64,000 nt of DNA from NCBI GenBank assembly GCA_043228905.1, contig JBHGNT010000011.1, positions 186,001-250,000 on the forward strand. The letters are read 5' to 3'. The stretch's first letter is position 1. Each line of letters begins with the position of its first letter. Positions 51,269 to 61,469 of this stretch are shown piece after piece. The DNA is from Azolla caroliniana (Eukaryota; Polypodiophyta). A program made the position numbers and the translations under genes. The notes below the pieces were generated by a model that did not search any database, had not been told where the DNA came from, and saw only the letters and a program-made list of their open reading frames with translations.

Positions 51269-53610
51269 AACTCCCCCTTCACTCCTGTAGGGGGAGAACC
51301 AACCAAGCCAATCTTATTCCGGCATGCAACAAGTTTTTCTATAGGCAAAATTTTTGTGAGCATGTCTGAGCCATTTTCTTCAGTGGGGATCTTAGATAGA
51401 ACAAACTCATTTTCTTCCACTCTTTCTCTTAACCAATGGTACCTTCTTTGAATGTGCTTTGTACGAGAGTGGTAGGTAGCATTTTTAGCCAGATGGATAG
51501 CACTTTGATTGTCACAATGAAGTAAGTACTTGTCTTGCTTCAATCCTAGTTCATTCAAGAACTCTCTCATCCAAATCAGTTCTTTTCCGGCTTCCACTGC
51601 AGCCATATACTCAGCCTCGGTGGTAGACAAAGCCACAACCTTTTGCAATCTTGATTGCCATGACACAGCTCCCCCTGAATACGTCATCACATACCCTGAT
51701 GTGGATCGGCTAGAATCTACATCACCCGACATGTCAAAATCTGTAAAACCTTCTAGCACAGGTTTCCCGGAGCCATATCTAAGACATACATTCGAAGTTC
51801 CTTTGAGGTATCTAAGAATCCATTTCACAGCTTCCCAATGCTCCCTTCCAGGATTTCCCATGTATCGACTAACTGTCCCGACAGCAAATGCAATGTCCGG
51901 CCTTGTGCAAACCATAGCATACATAAGGCTACCAACCGCAGAGGCATACGGCACTCTTCTCATCTCTGCCTTATCTTTCTCAGATTTCGGACATTGTCCT
52001 GAATTTAACTTACAGTCCATTGGCAATGGAGATCCGATTGATTTTGCATCGCACATATTAAACCTTTGCAAAACTTTTGTCACATATTTCTCTTGTGACA
52101 GCCATAGCAAGTTTTCAGTCCTGTCCCGGACTATATGCATTCCCAAAATCTGTTTTGCCGGTCCTAAGTCTTTCATGGCAAATGATTTGCTCAATGATTT
52201 CTTCAAGCTTGCAATCTTTTTGACATCTTGTCCAACAACTAACATATCATCCACATACAACAACAGAATAAGAAAGTCACCCTCATTATACCTTTTCACA
52301 AATACACAATGATCAGCTTGTGTTTTGTGGAATCCATGTTCCAACATAAAGGACTCAAATTTCTTATACCATTGTCGTGGAGCTTGCTTTAAACCATACA
52401 AGCTTTTCTTCAACCTACACACGAGATTTTCTTTTCCTTTTACCTCAAAGCCCTCCGGTTGTTGCATATAGATTTCCTCTTCTAGCTCACCATGCAAGAA
52501 GGCTGTTTTAACATCTAATTGTTCAATTTCAAGATTCATACTAGCGGCCATACTCAAGACAGTCCGAATAGAGGTCATTTTTACAACTGGGGCAAAAATC
52601 TCATCAAAGTCAACACCCTTTTTCTGTTGGAAACCCTTTACGACGATATGGGCCTTATACCTGGGTGTATTACCATCTTCACCAGTCTTTAATTTGTAGA
52701 CCCATTTGTTTCTAAGTGCCTTCTTACCATCAAGCAACTCCATCAGCTCATAAGTTAGGTTCTCATGCAAGGAATCCATTTCTTCTTGCATGGCTTTATA
52801 CCATTTCTCCTTGTGTACATCAGTCATGGCCTCTTCATAGCATTCTGGTTCCCCTTCATCAGTCAAGAGAACATATTGACTGGCTGGATATCTAGAAGAG
52901 ACCTTCCTTTGTCTTCGTGGATATCTTCTCCCTTCAATAATTGGCTGATGGCCGTTTTCTTCCAGCAACTCATCTTCCGACTCCAGTTCGTGTGTATCAG
53001 TCAGATGTTGGGTGTCGACCGACTCAGATTGTTGTTGGGTGTCGACCGACTCAAATTCAATTTCATTAGCCGATTGTTGTGTGGGAGTCGGATCGACTAG
53101 TATTGACTCCATAGCAGTGATCGATTTGGGAGACGACTCTGGTCTTTGTTGCTCCCAATCCTCGATTGTCTTGTCTTCCATGAATATGACATCTCGACTT
53201 CTTATCACTTTCTTGTCAAGGAGATCCCACATTCTGTACCCGAACTCGTCTTCCGAGTACCCCAAGAATATACAAGGTTTGGACTTGCTGTCCAGTTTTG
53301 ACCTCTGATCTTTAGCAACATGTACATAGGCCAAACATCCAAACACCTTTAAGTGCTGATAAGACACATTTCTTCTTGTCCACACTCTTTGTGGTACATC
53401 CCCCTTCAAAAGCACTGATGGAGACCTGTTTATGAGATAAACAGCCGTCAACATTGCTTCAGCCCAATATGATTTTGGCAATTTTGCATGTGCCAACATG
53501 CTTCTTACCCTTTCAATTATGGTTCGATTCATTCTTTCTGCTAGACCATTTAGCTCAGGTGTCTTCGGCACCATATACTCAAGTTTGATGCCTTGAGTCT
53601 TGCAATACAT
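51259..53610 (-). CDS. Copia S integrase end, reverse transcriptase and RNase H, 783-codon open segment
   Basis: Integrase end: LNGLAERMNRTIIERVRSML, YWAEAMLTAVYLINRSP. RT: NLTYELMELLDGKKALRNKW, HIVVKGFQQKKGVDFDEIFA, EQLDVKTAFLHGELEEEIYM, YGLKQAPRQWYKKF, LLLYVDDMLVVGQ. RNase H: GFTDFDMSGDVDSSRSTSGY (the usual DADWAG reads DFDMSG), STTEAEYMAAVEAGKELIWM, CDNQSAIHLAKNATY, HIQRRYHWLRERV. The frame reads through the polypurine tract and stops at TAA inside the LTR. The YVDD box is intact. An in-frame TAG at about 53710 separates it from the upstream integrase part. Confidence 0.9.
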   Translation of the reverse strand: MYCKTQGIKLEYMVPKTPELNGLAERMNRTIIERVRSMLAHAKLPKSYWAEAMLTAVYLINRSPSVLLKGDVPQRVWTRRNVSYQHLKVFGCLAYVHVAKDQRSKLDSKSKPCIFLGYSEDEFGYRMWDLLDKKVIRSRDVIFMEDKTIEDWEQQRPESSPKSITAMESILVDPTPTQQSANEIEFESVDTQQQSESVDTQHLTDTHELESEDELLEENGHQPIIEGRRYPRRQRKVSSRYPASQYVLLTDEGEPECYEEAMTDVHKEKWYKAMQEEMDSLHENLTYELMELLDGKKALRNKWVYKLKTGEDGNTPRYKAHIVVKGFQQKKGVDFDEIFAPVVKMTSIRTVLSMAASMNLEIEQLDVKTAFLHGELEEEIYMQQPEGFEVKGKENLVCRLKKSLYGLKQAPRQWYKKFESFMLEHGFHKTQADHCVFVKRYNEGDFLILLLYVDDMLVVGQDVKKIASLKKSLSKSFAMKDLGPAKQILGMHIVRDRTENLLWLSQEKYVTKVLQRFNMCDAKSIGSPLPMDCKLNSGQCPKSEKDKAEMRRVPYASAVGSLMYAMVCTRPDIAFAVGTVSRYMGNPGREHWEAVKWILRYLKGTSNVCLRYGSGKPVLEGFTDFDMSGDVDSSRSTSGYVMTYSGGAVSWQSRLQKVVALSTTEAEYMAAVEAGKELIWMREFLNELGLKQDKYLLHCDNQSAIHLAKNATYHSRTKHIQRRYHWLRERVEENEFVLSKIPTEENGSDMLTKILPIEKLVACRNKIGLVGSPPTGVKGEFVV

Positions 53611-54300
53611 CTCAAATTGGCCTCTATATTCGCCACCATTATCTGTCCGGACAGCCTTCAGCTTCTGTCCAGATTCTCTTTCTGCCCTAGCATGAAACTC
53701 TTTAAAGACCTACAAAACTTGGTCTTTAGACACCAACACATAAGCCCACACTTTCCTACTGAAGTCATCAATAAATGTGACAAAGTATTGTCCTCCACAA
53801 TGAGATGGGGCATCAACATAACATACATCGGTGTGAACCAACTCTAAGGCATGCTCTCTCCTCATTGGAGGCCTAGAGTGAAACGCTGTTCTATTTTGTT
53901 TTCCAGCCAGGCAATCCACACACTTTTCCAAATGCACTCCTTTCACCTCTGGTAGGAAATCCTTTTCCGCAAGGATATGCATTCCCCTTTCACTCATATG
54001 TCCGAGCCTTTTATGCCACAACTCACCATCTGAGCCAGCCACTACATTTGCTTCCTCTCGACACAACTTCCCATGCATTACATATAGTGTGTTCTGTTTT
54101 TGGGCTCGAGCCACGATCAGGCTCCCTTTACAGAACTTCCATGAACCATTTTGGAAGCCACCGTTGTACCCTTCATCGTCTAGCCGTCCAGCCGATATCA
54201 AGTTCAACTGACATCCGGAACATGACGTACATCCTTCAACATTAACCTGCAGCCTGTAGATGTTAGCAAGCACACAGTTCCTATGCCCACAATCTTGCAT
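53611..54300 (-). pseudogene. Copia S GAG-pre-integrase and integrase N-terminal part
   Basis: Contains GELWHKRLGHMSERGMHILA, CVDCLAGKQNRTAFHSRPPM, LELVHTDVCYVDAPSHCGGQ and YFVTFIDDFSRKVWAYVLVS. It overlaps the end of the gag-protease frame by about 100 bp in another frame, so a deletion or shift lies near 54230. A TAG at about 53710 interrupts the link to the next open segment, which begins after the second catalytic Asp block. Confidence 0.85.
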
Positions 54301-55295
54301 TCCCCGTCATTTCCCATCTTTACATGACCATAGTCACCCGCTGTGTAGGATGAGAAACATTCTCTTTTGGGAGTTAGGTGAAATGATGCACCGGAATCCA
54401 CTACCCATGAGCTCTCAGCACTTGCAAGATTCACACTAGCTTGTTCACATATGAACAACATCTCTTCCTCACTAGTTGCGATGGCTGAGGTATTTTTATC
54501 ATCGGAGATTTTTCTAGGTTCGATCTCATCAGCCATGCCTTTGTCCTTCCTAAGGTGTCGACAATTCTTTTGGAAGTGGCCAGGCTTCCCACAATAAAAA
54601 CATGTAGGTCTTCCTCTAGATTTCGACCTAAACCTATCCCCATTTTCTAGACTTCTATGTTCTCTTCTACCTCTACTAAATTCTTGGGTCACATTAGCCT
54701 CCGATTGAGATAAAGCACTTTTATCCTTTCTTCTTGTCTCTTCATTTAGAATAGTCGTTTTTACTACTTGTAAGGATAAGTTGTCTTCTTTACATGAAGT
54801 GCTGAGTGTTACTATTAGGTTTTCCCAACTAACGGGTAGAGTACATAATAATAGTGTGGCCTGCATACAATCATCTAATGGGAACTTCGATGATGCTAAC
54901 TGATTCACTAGTCCCATAAACGCACTAATGTGCTCTACTATACTCTCTCCGTCTACATACTTCAGTCTCACTATCTTCCTCATCAAGAAGGTCTTATTTA
55001 AAGCATTTTTCCTTTCATAGAGAGCGGAAAGCTTATGCCATAGCTCGAAGGCATTTGTGTCACTCGCTACATGTTGTAGGACACTAATGTCTACACATTG
55101 TCTTATGGTCGCCACTGCCTTCCTATTTAGGATTCTCCACTCCGAATCTATTACCCCCTTTGGTATATCCTTGTTTTCTATAGGCTCATACAAGTCTTTT
55201 ACTATTAGGAGATCTTCCATTTTGATCTTCCAATCTGAATAGTTTTGTGAGTTCAAGACAATCATCCCAGGAAAGCCACTCACGCTCCCTTCCAT
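54204..55295 (-). CDS. Copia S gag and protease, 363 aa
   Basis: MEGSVSGFPGMIVLNSQNY starts the Copia gag. LSALYERKNALNKTFLMRKI, FPLDDCMQATLLLCTLPVSW and LSLQVVKTTILNEETRRKD follow. The knuckle CFYCGKPGHFQKNC (C-x2-C-x4-H-x4-C) is near residues 235-248. The protease site SSWVVDSGASFHLTPKREC is near residue 300. The frame is fully open from 12 bases past the PBS region to the shift near 54230. Confidence 0.9.
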   Translation of the reverse strand: MEGSVSGFPGMIVLNSQNYSDWKIKMEDLLIVKDLYEPIENKDIPKGVIDSEWRILNRKAVATIRQCVDISVLQHVASDTNAFELWHKLSALYERKNALNKTFLMRKIVRLKYVDGESIVEHISAFMGLVNQLASSKFPLDDCMQATLLLCTLPVSWENLIVTLSTSCKEDNLSLQVVKTTILNEETRRKDKSALSQSEANVTQEFSRGRREHRSLENGDRFRSKSRGRPTCFYCGKPGHFQKNCRHLRKDKGMADEIEPRKISDDKNTSAIATSEEEMLFICEQASVNLASAESSWVVDSGASFHLTPKRECFSSYTAGDYGHVKMGNDGECKIVGIGTVCLLTSTGCRLMLKDVRHVPDVS

Positions 55296-55306
55296 CTAGA
55301 ACCTAT

Positions 55307-56134
55307 GCTCTGATACCAGTTTGAAAGAGTTTCACTCCGATTCGAAATCAGAAATTGAACTTAGACACAACAGGAAATAAGAAAGAACACACACTTTACG
55401 TGGAAAACCCTGATTTAGGGAAAAACCACGGAACAGAGCTTTCACTATGAGAAATGACAGAATACAATCACAGAACAATGAAACCTGATTTGGTATGAGC
55501 ATGTACTGAAACCACGATTTCAGTCAAGCTCTTCAAACTCTAGCACGCAGGTGACTGTTCCTTCCGAAGCTTCAGAAGCTTCTCTGTCTTTTTCTCTTTT
55601 GCTTCACACTTCTTTTCTTCTTACTTAGCTTCTGAGTACGTATACTCTTACACAGCCACTACTGTGCAGAAAACCAGTCGTTCTCAGATTTTTTACCACA
55701 CACACTACTCGTTTTTCTCTCATATATCTATATCTCACACCCTCACATACGCTATGTAGGTTTTCCCCTTTTCTCACTATTTCACTCTTAGTGAGTTATC
55801 CCACATACAGGCGCACTACCAGGCCTGTCAGCATATATATACTAAGTCATTTTCTTCTTTGAATGTAGAAGACATATGTATATGTATATGTGTGTCTATT
55901 CGACTGAGTACGAATTTGACTCTCTCACCGAATTCGATTAGCTAACCCCCGATTCGGTTCTTCGCAATTGACTATTCTTTTACTTTCCGAATTTCGACCA
56001 AATTCGGTAATTTGGTTTTTCGGCCGATTTCAGTGATTCGACTCTAATCGGCTTTTCGACCGATTTCGACTAGTCGACACTCAAGTCGACTTTTCGGCCG
56101 ACTCCCCCGCAAGGAGGGACGCCTTTACACAACA
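55307..56134 (-). repeat. PBS (55307-55318) and 5' LTR (55322-56134) of Copia S
   Basis: Minus strand ACTGGTATCAGAGC lies next to the LTR end. The LTR copy differs from 50454-51268 at only a few bases and a 2-bp (CA)n change. Confidence 0.95.
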
Positions 56135-56889
56135 GCACTTGGCATTCCTGATTTCGACAACATTAATGTTGCCCTGCTTGCGCGCCAGATGTTGAGAGCT
56201 TTGTTTGGGGTGGATCTTTTCCACATAATAAACCTGGGGCAATGCCATTCTTTTTGGATCTGATATCTGGGGAATTCGAACCAGATCTTCTTGAACTTGT
56301 AGCAATTGCAGCCGATTGCGATTTAGGTCTAGGTCTAGCAGCCTGCAATGCAGTATGTTTGGATTGTGCTTTACTAGCAAAAGATTTGCCTGTAATTTCA
56401 ATGGGATTGGGAGTGCAAGTCGTAGTAACTAATGTCTTAGCTGGTGTGGATGGTCTACTTGAGCTGCAGGAGGGAGCAGAAGAAGTTGGCATGCAGTGCT
56501 TGGTAAGGTTCCATGGAGTACTGCTCATATTCTCTCTCGGAATTGTTATAATGGATGATGAGGACGAGGCAGTAGATCGAGTCAGAGGAGGTTGCGGGAA
56601 GCTCGATCGAGTGAAAACACTTCTCTTCACATTAACTGGTGGTGTCCTGGGCTGGGGAATGGACCTCTTGATTGTTTCTTTCTGTGTATAATTTTCAGCT
56701 AATAATTCTGCTGTCAGGGTTACTTCTGACATGGTGATTTCCAGCTGAAACAATACATATTCTTCAGATCGTGAAGTGTGGGGTATTTCCACTCAAGTGG
56801 AACCCACAACTGAGTAATTTGTATATATATATATATACACGTTAGGACAAGATCTTGTATATACAGATGAGTGAATAAAAAAAAATTAG

Positions 56890-57292
56890 AGACAGAGCGT
56901 GAGAATGAGAGCATTTTACAAACGAGGAGAACGAGATTTAGTGAGGGGCTGTTTGTGTCGCCTACAAGCTCATACCCCACAACTGGAGTGCGGCTTTCCT
57001 GTCCGTCTAAAGAACGCTCTCTCTCGCACTCTGTCTCTAATTCTTCTGTCTTCTTGTTGTTCTATCAAGGTTGTTGCCTCAACGCACATGTATTTTCTCT
57101 AGTGAAAACTAGAGAGGTTGTTCTCAGTTATACTTTGAAGATAGTTAAAGTTTGGTACCCTAAGGGTCTTGTGGTTTTTCCTGATTTAGGTTTTCCACGT
57201 AAAATCTGGTGTACTCTGTATTTGTTTTTTAGTTCTGCCTGTCATTTGCTGTGTTGGTTGTCCAAGCTAATCCCAATTCCTAGTTTCTAACA
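56890..57292 (+). repeat. Old LTR-like sequence in an intron of the serine-rich gene
   Basis: Plus strand GTGGTTTTTCCTGATTTAGG, then TTTTCCACGTAAA near 57172-57203, is the reverse complement of the conserved segment in the S LTR (ACGTGGAAAACCCTGATTTA). The block ends TTTCTAACA. The left border is unclear. It probably represents a solo LTR in the opposite orientation. Confidence 0.4.
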
Positions 57293-58130
57293 TGAATGTA
57301 CATTTTGGGCCCAAAGATCAAAATGATAGTTTCTTTTTCCTGTCAAGCCTAAATTTTAAATCCAATCCTTAATCTTCCATCCTTCATGTTAATTTAGGAT
57401 ACAGAAGATGCACTTACCCTAGAAGCTGGCATTGATCTGTCGAGTCTACTGGTCATGGCCGTTTCAGGATTAATGGAGGTTGCTGTAGTACCATTACAGA
57501 TGATATTGTTACAAGCAGCATGTTCTCCACCATTACTGATAGACGCTGGCGCCTTCGAGCTGGATTCCCTAGTCATGAGCCTGCGCCATGAACCCATGCT
57601 TATTATCATTCTCATTATGAGGGAGAATCAGAGGGAACTCACCAGCAATACTCATTCTCATCCCAATCAGACGACGCATTGCAGGAGATGTCCTGATCTC
57701 CCAGCGCATGAGTAGCAGCCCTAGGTCCTGAATTAGGGATGCTCTATGATCTTCTGTCTTCTGCATTTCAAGGAAAAGATGAAGAAGGTTTTCATCGTCT
57801 CTTTCGTGATGATGATGAGAATGCAGGGCGACAGTAAAATCATCGCCATGGTTCCTACAATTAAAAACACATCAACAGCTTTCAGGAGAAATCGAAACGG
57901 AGGCTTGATCTCGGGCACTTGCAGCAGCAGAAAGCTGCATATATGCAGTAGAAAACGCCATGATTCATCACGCAGCAGGCATGAAGCCCATAGATTGGAC
58001 AGACTCGGCAAATCGATGGTAGGTAATGGAGAAAGAGAGGAGACATCGTGGTCCAGAAATGGACCAGAAGTGGACTACAACCAAACATGGTCCATCGCCA
58101 TCGCCATGACCTTCTGTTCAAATGAATAAA

Positions 58131-58776
<646 letters not shown>

Positions 58777-60900
58777 GTGAACTATTCAGAAATGGAAATG
58801 GATTCCGATGCTTCATTCCACCTAACTCCCAAAAGAGAATGTTTGTCATCTTACACAGTCGGTGACTATGGCTACGTAAGGATGGGAAATGATGGTGAAT
58901 GCAAGATTGTGGGCATAGGAAATGTGTGTTTGCTAACAACTATTGGCTGCAGGTTAACGTTGAGAGATGTACGCCATGTTCCAGATGTCAAATTGAATTT
59001 TATATCAGCTGAACGGCTAGACGACGAAAGCTATAGTGGTGGCTTTCGAAATGGTACGTGGAAGTTCTGTAAAGGGAGCTTGATTGTGGCTCGAGCTAAA
59101 AAACAGAACACATTGTATGTAATGCATGCCAAATTTTGCCGAGATGAAGCCAATGTAGTGGGTGACTCAGATGGTGAGTTGTGGCATAAACGACTCGGGC
59201 ACATGAGCGAAAGGGGAATGCATATCCTTGCTGAAAAGGATTTTCTACCAAAGGTGAAAGGAATACACCTTGAAAAATGTGTGGACTACTTGGCTAGAAA
59301 GCAAAATAGAACAACCTTTCACTCTAGATCTTCGATGAGAAGAGAGCATGCCTTAGAACTAGTTTACACAAATGTGCGTTATGTGGATGCCCCATCACAC
59401 CGTTGTTGCAGAAATCCACGAGTACGTGTAGGATCCTAGGTGGGACCACGAGGGTCTTGGACTAGGGAGTAGAGGAGAAATGGACGCTTAGCTCAAGAGG
59501 AGAGGAGAAAGAATAGGACATTAACATAGAATGGATGGAGGCAAGATACACAAAAAAATTATATTAAGAATCTACAAACGATTACAACCATGGCCGCATA
59601 GGCCAAACCAAACGACAACAAGAAACCCTAACTAGATAAGTAAAGAAAAAGAGTAAAACCCTAAACGAAACCCTAAAACCGAAATAGGAAGAAGAAGAAC
59701 TCTAGAACTAAGTGGTATACCTTTCACACTCAAAATAGGCAACCCCTTCACAAGTAACCCCTCCCTTCCTTTTATAGCCCAAGGAGGGAGCGACATTACA
59801 ATGTGGGATAAATACTCCCCTCTTTATTCTATACACCATTTTCTATTATACATGTGCACATGTTGCACACCGTCAACTTGCTCATTCCATCTCGGTTTCA
59901 CATCGTAGTCGGAAATCTTCACAACACTGCGATGGACAATACTTCATCACATTTATTGATGACTTCAGCAGAAAGGTGTGGGTTTATGTGTTGGTGTCTA
60001 GAGTCCAAGTGTTGTTGGTCTTTAAAGAGTTTCACGCAAAGGTAGAAAGGGAATCTGGACAGAAGTTGAAGGCTGTCCGGACAAATAATGGTGGTGAGTA
60101 TAGAGGCCAAATTGAGATGTATTGCAAAAGTCAAGGCATCAAACTTGAGTATATAGTGTCGAAGACACCTGAGCTAAATGGTCTAGCAGAGAGAATGAAC
60201 CGAACTATAATGGAAAAAGTAAGAAGCATGTTGGCGCATGCAAAATTAAGAAGTAAGAAGCATGTTGACGGTTGTTTATCTCATAAACAGGTCTCCATCA
60301 GTGCCCCTGAAGGGGAATGCACCACAGAGGGTGTGGACATGAAGGAATGTGTCTTATCAACACTTAAATGTGTTTGGATGCTTGGCCTATGTACATGTTG
60401 CTAAAGATCAAAGGTCAAAGCTGGACAGCAAGTCCAAACCTTGTATATTCTTGGAGTACTCATAAGACAAGTTTGGGTATGGGATGTGGGATCTCCTTGA
60501 TAAGAAGGTGATAAGAAGTCGTGATGTTATATTCATGGAAGATAAGACAATCAAAGACTAGAAACTGTAGAGACCAAAGTCGTCTTCCCAATCGAATACC
60601 GCTACAGAGTTGACACTAGTCGATCTCACTCCCACACAACCAATCATTAGACAACAACCGGCTGATGAAGCCGAACTTGAGTTGGCCGACACTCAACAAC
60701 AAATTGATGCACACGAATCTGACTCAAAAGATGAGTTGTTGGAAGAAATTGAATCTGAGCTAGTTATTGAAGGAAGAAGATATCCACAAAGACAAAGGAA
60801 GGCCTCCTCTCTTTATCCAGCCAGTCAATATATCCTCTTGACTGATGAAGGGGAACCAAAATGCTATGAAGAGGCCATGACTGATGTACACAAAGATAAA
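58777..60900 (+). pseudogene. Copia S-family fragment (S2): protease, integrase, pre-RT linker
   Basis: 58795-59403 encodes DSDASFHLTPKRECLSSY (active-site Gly replaced: DSDA), GELWHKRLGHMSERGMHILA and LELVYTNVRYVDAPSH. After a solo LTR (59404-59926) it resumes with YFITFIDDFSRKVWVYVLVS, VRTNNGGEYRGQIEMYCKSQ (second catalytic Asp is Asn), LNGLAERMNRTIMEKVRSML, then a small duplication (AAATTAAGAAGTAAGAAGCATGTTG) and the linker (DVHKDKW). W4 cuts it at 60903. It has no LTRs of its own in the window. Confidence 0.85.
59404..59926 (-). mobile_element. Solo LTR inside S2
   Basis: About 520 bp with TGTTG...CAACA ends interrupts the integrase reading frame of S2. On the minus strand it has TATA box CTATAAAAGG (near 59770). 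Flanks read CACCG on the left and CACTG on the right, a 5-bp target duplication with one change if the LTR ends are trimmed by a base or two. The two S2 halves join in frame when it is removed. Confidence 0.75.
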
Positions 60901-60903
60901 TGG

Positions 60904-61229
60904 TGTTAAGAATCAAGCTCAACTTGGTCTAGTGTGTGAACTCACCTTGAGAGTGAATAGACACTCCAATGGTCAAGAGTCACCATTATGTCACCACTTT
61001 GTATTCTGACATTTTGTTTGAGTCATAGAATCACATTCTATGACACATAACTTATGAGCTTTCACATTACCCATGCTCCATGAGTCTTGTAGTTAATGAA
61101 GAGAGAGGGTGACTATATAAAGCTCCCTCCTCCCACCTTGTAAAATGTTGAGTCTTTCTCCTTTGTTAATATACTTTACCTTGCGTATTCTCTGTGTCTT
61201 ACTTCGTGACTCTCTCACTCACTCACTCA

Positions 61230-61271
<42 letters not shown>

Positions 61272-61340
61272 CACACACAGAGTTCATATCTATTCCGCTG
61301 CACAAAATCCATCTCTTGATTCTTTACATGGTATTAGAGC
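60904..61340 (+). repeat. 5' LTR (60904-61328) and PBS (61329-61340) of Copia W4
   Basis: TGTTAAGAATCAAGCTCAAC...GATTCTTTACA, then TGGTATTAGAGC, one change from the standard PBS. A (CT)n tract of about 45 bp lies at 61220-61268. The insertion site is in S2; the 3' LTR is outside the window. Confidence 0.9.
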
Positions 61341-61469
61341 GGCTTGGTAGCTCGATCTAGCCCATCTAGGTGCGTTGTGTCCTACGCCGACGACCAAGAA
61401 CCGGCCCATCGCTATCATAGCTTCGCTACATAGCTTGCATTCAAAGAGAGAAGAAGAAGAATCGACATA

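Larger units (their letters stand above)
50454..56134 (-). mobile_element. Copia S, nearly intact, inserted in an exon of the serine-rich gene
   Basis: Target duplication GCACT is at 50449-50453 and 56135-56139. LTRs are 50454-51268 (815 bp) and 55322-56134 (813 bp), differing at about seven positions (under 1%), so the insertion is recent relative to the others. PBS is at 55307-55318 (minus TGGTATCAGAGC) and the polypurine tract (minus GAAGGGGGAG) just right of 51268. Confidence 0.95.
49685..57850 (-). pseudogene. Serine/proline-rich plant protein gene (At3g08670/At2g40070-like), split by Copia S
   Basis: Minus-strand exons: about 57845-57670 (RDDENLLHLFLEMQKTE, then SSDWDENEYCW); 57580-57410 (LMTRESSSKAPAS...SRLDRSMPASR); 56745 to about 56140 (LEITMSEVTLTAE, SSSRPSTPAKT, SRRSGSNSPDIRS); 50448-50062 after the transposon (GAHQFTRFSRLSSSLVVAG, RKLNVRNGRSSPNGN, ten His, SGRPLDMALRHM); 49963-49685 (DIKKGSQSLDSVRSRSSQSA). 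The N-terminal block before a W-L-x-T site, the STP-rich middle and the RxLDMALRHMDI block follow the plant family of unknown function. Besides Copia S, a 26-bp tandem duplication and a frame change near the insertion break it. The first exon is not resolved. Confidence 0.65.
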
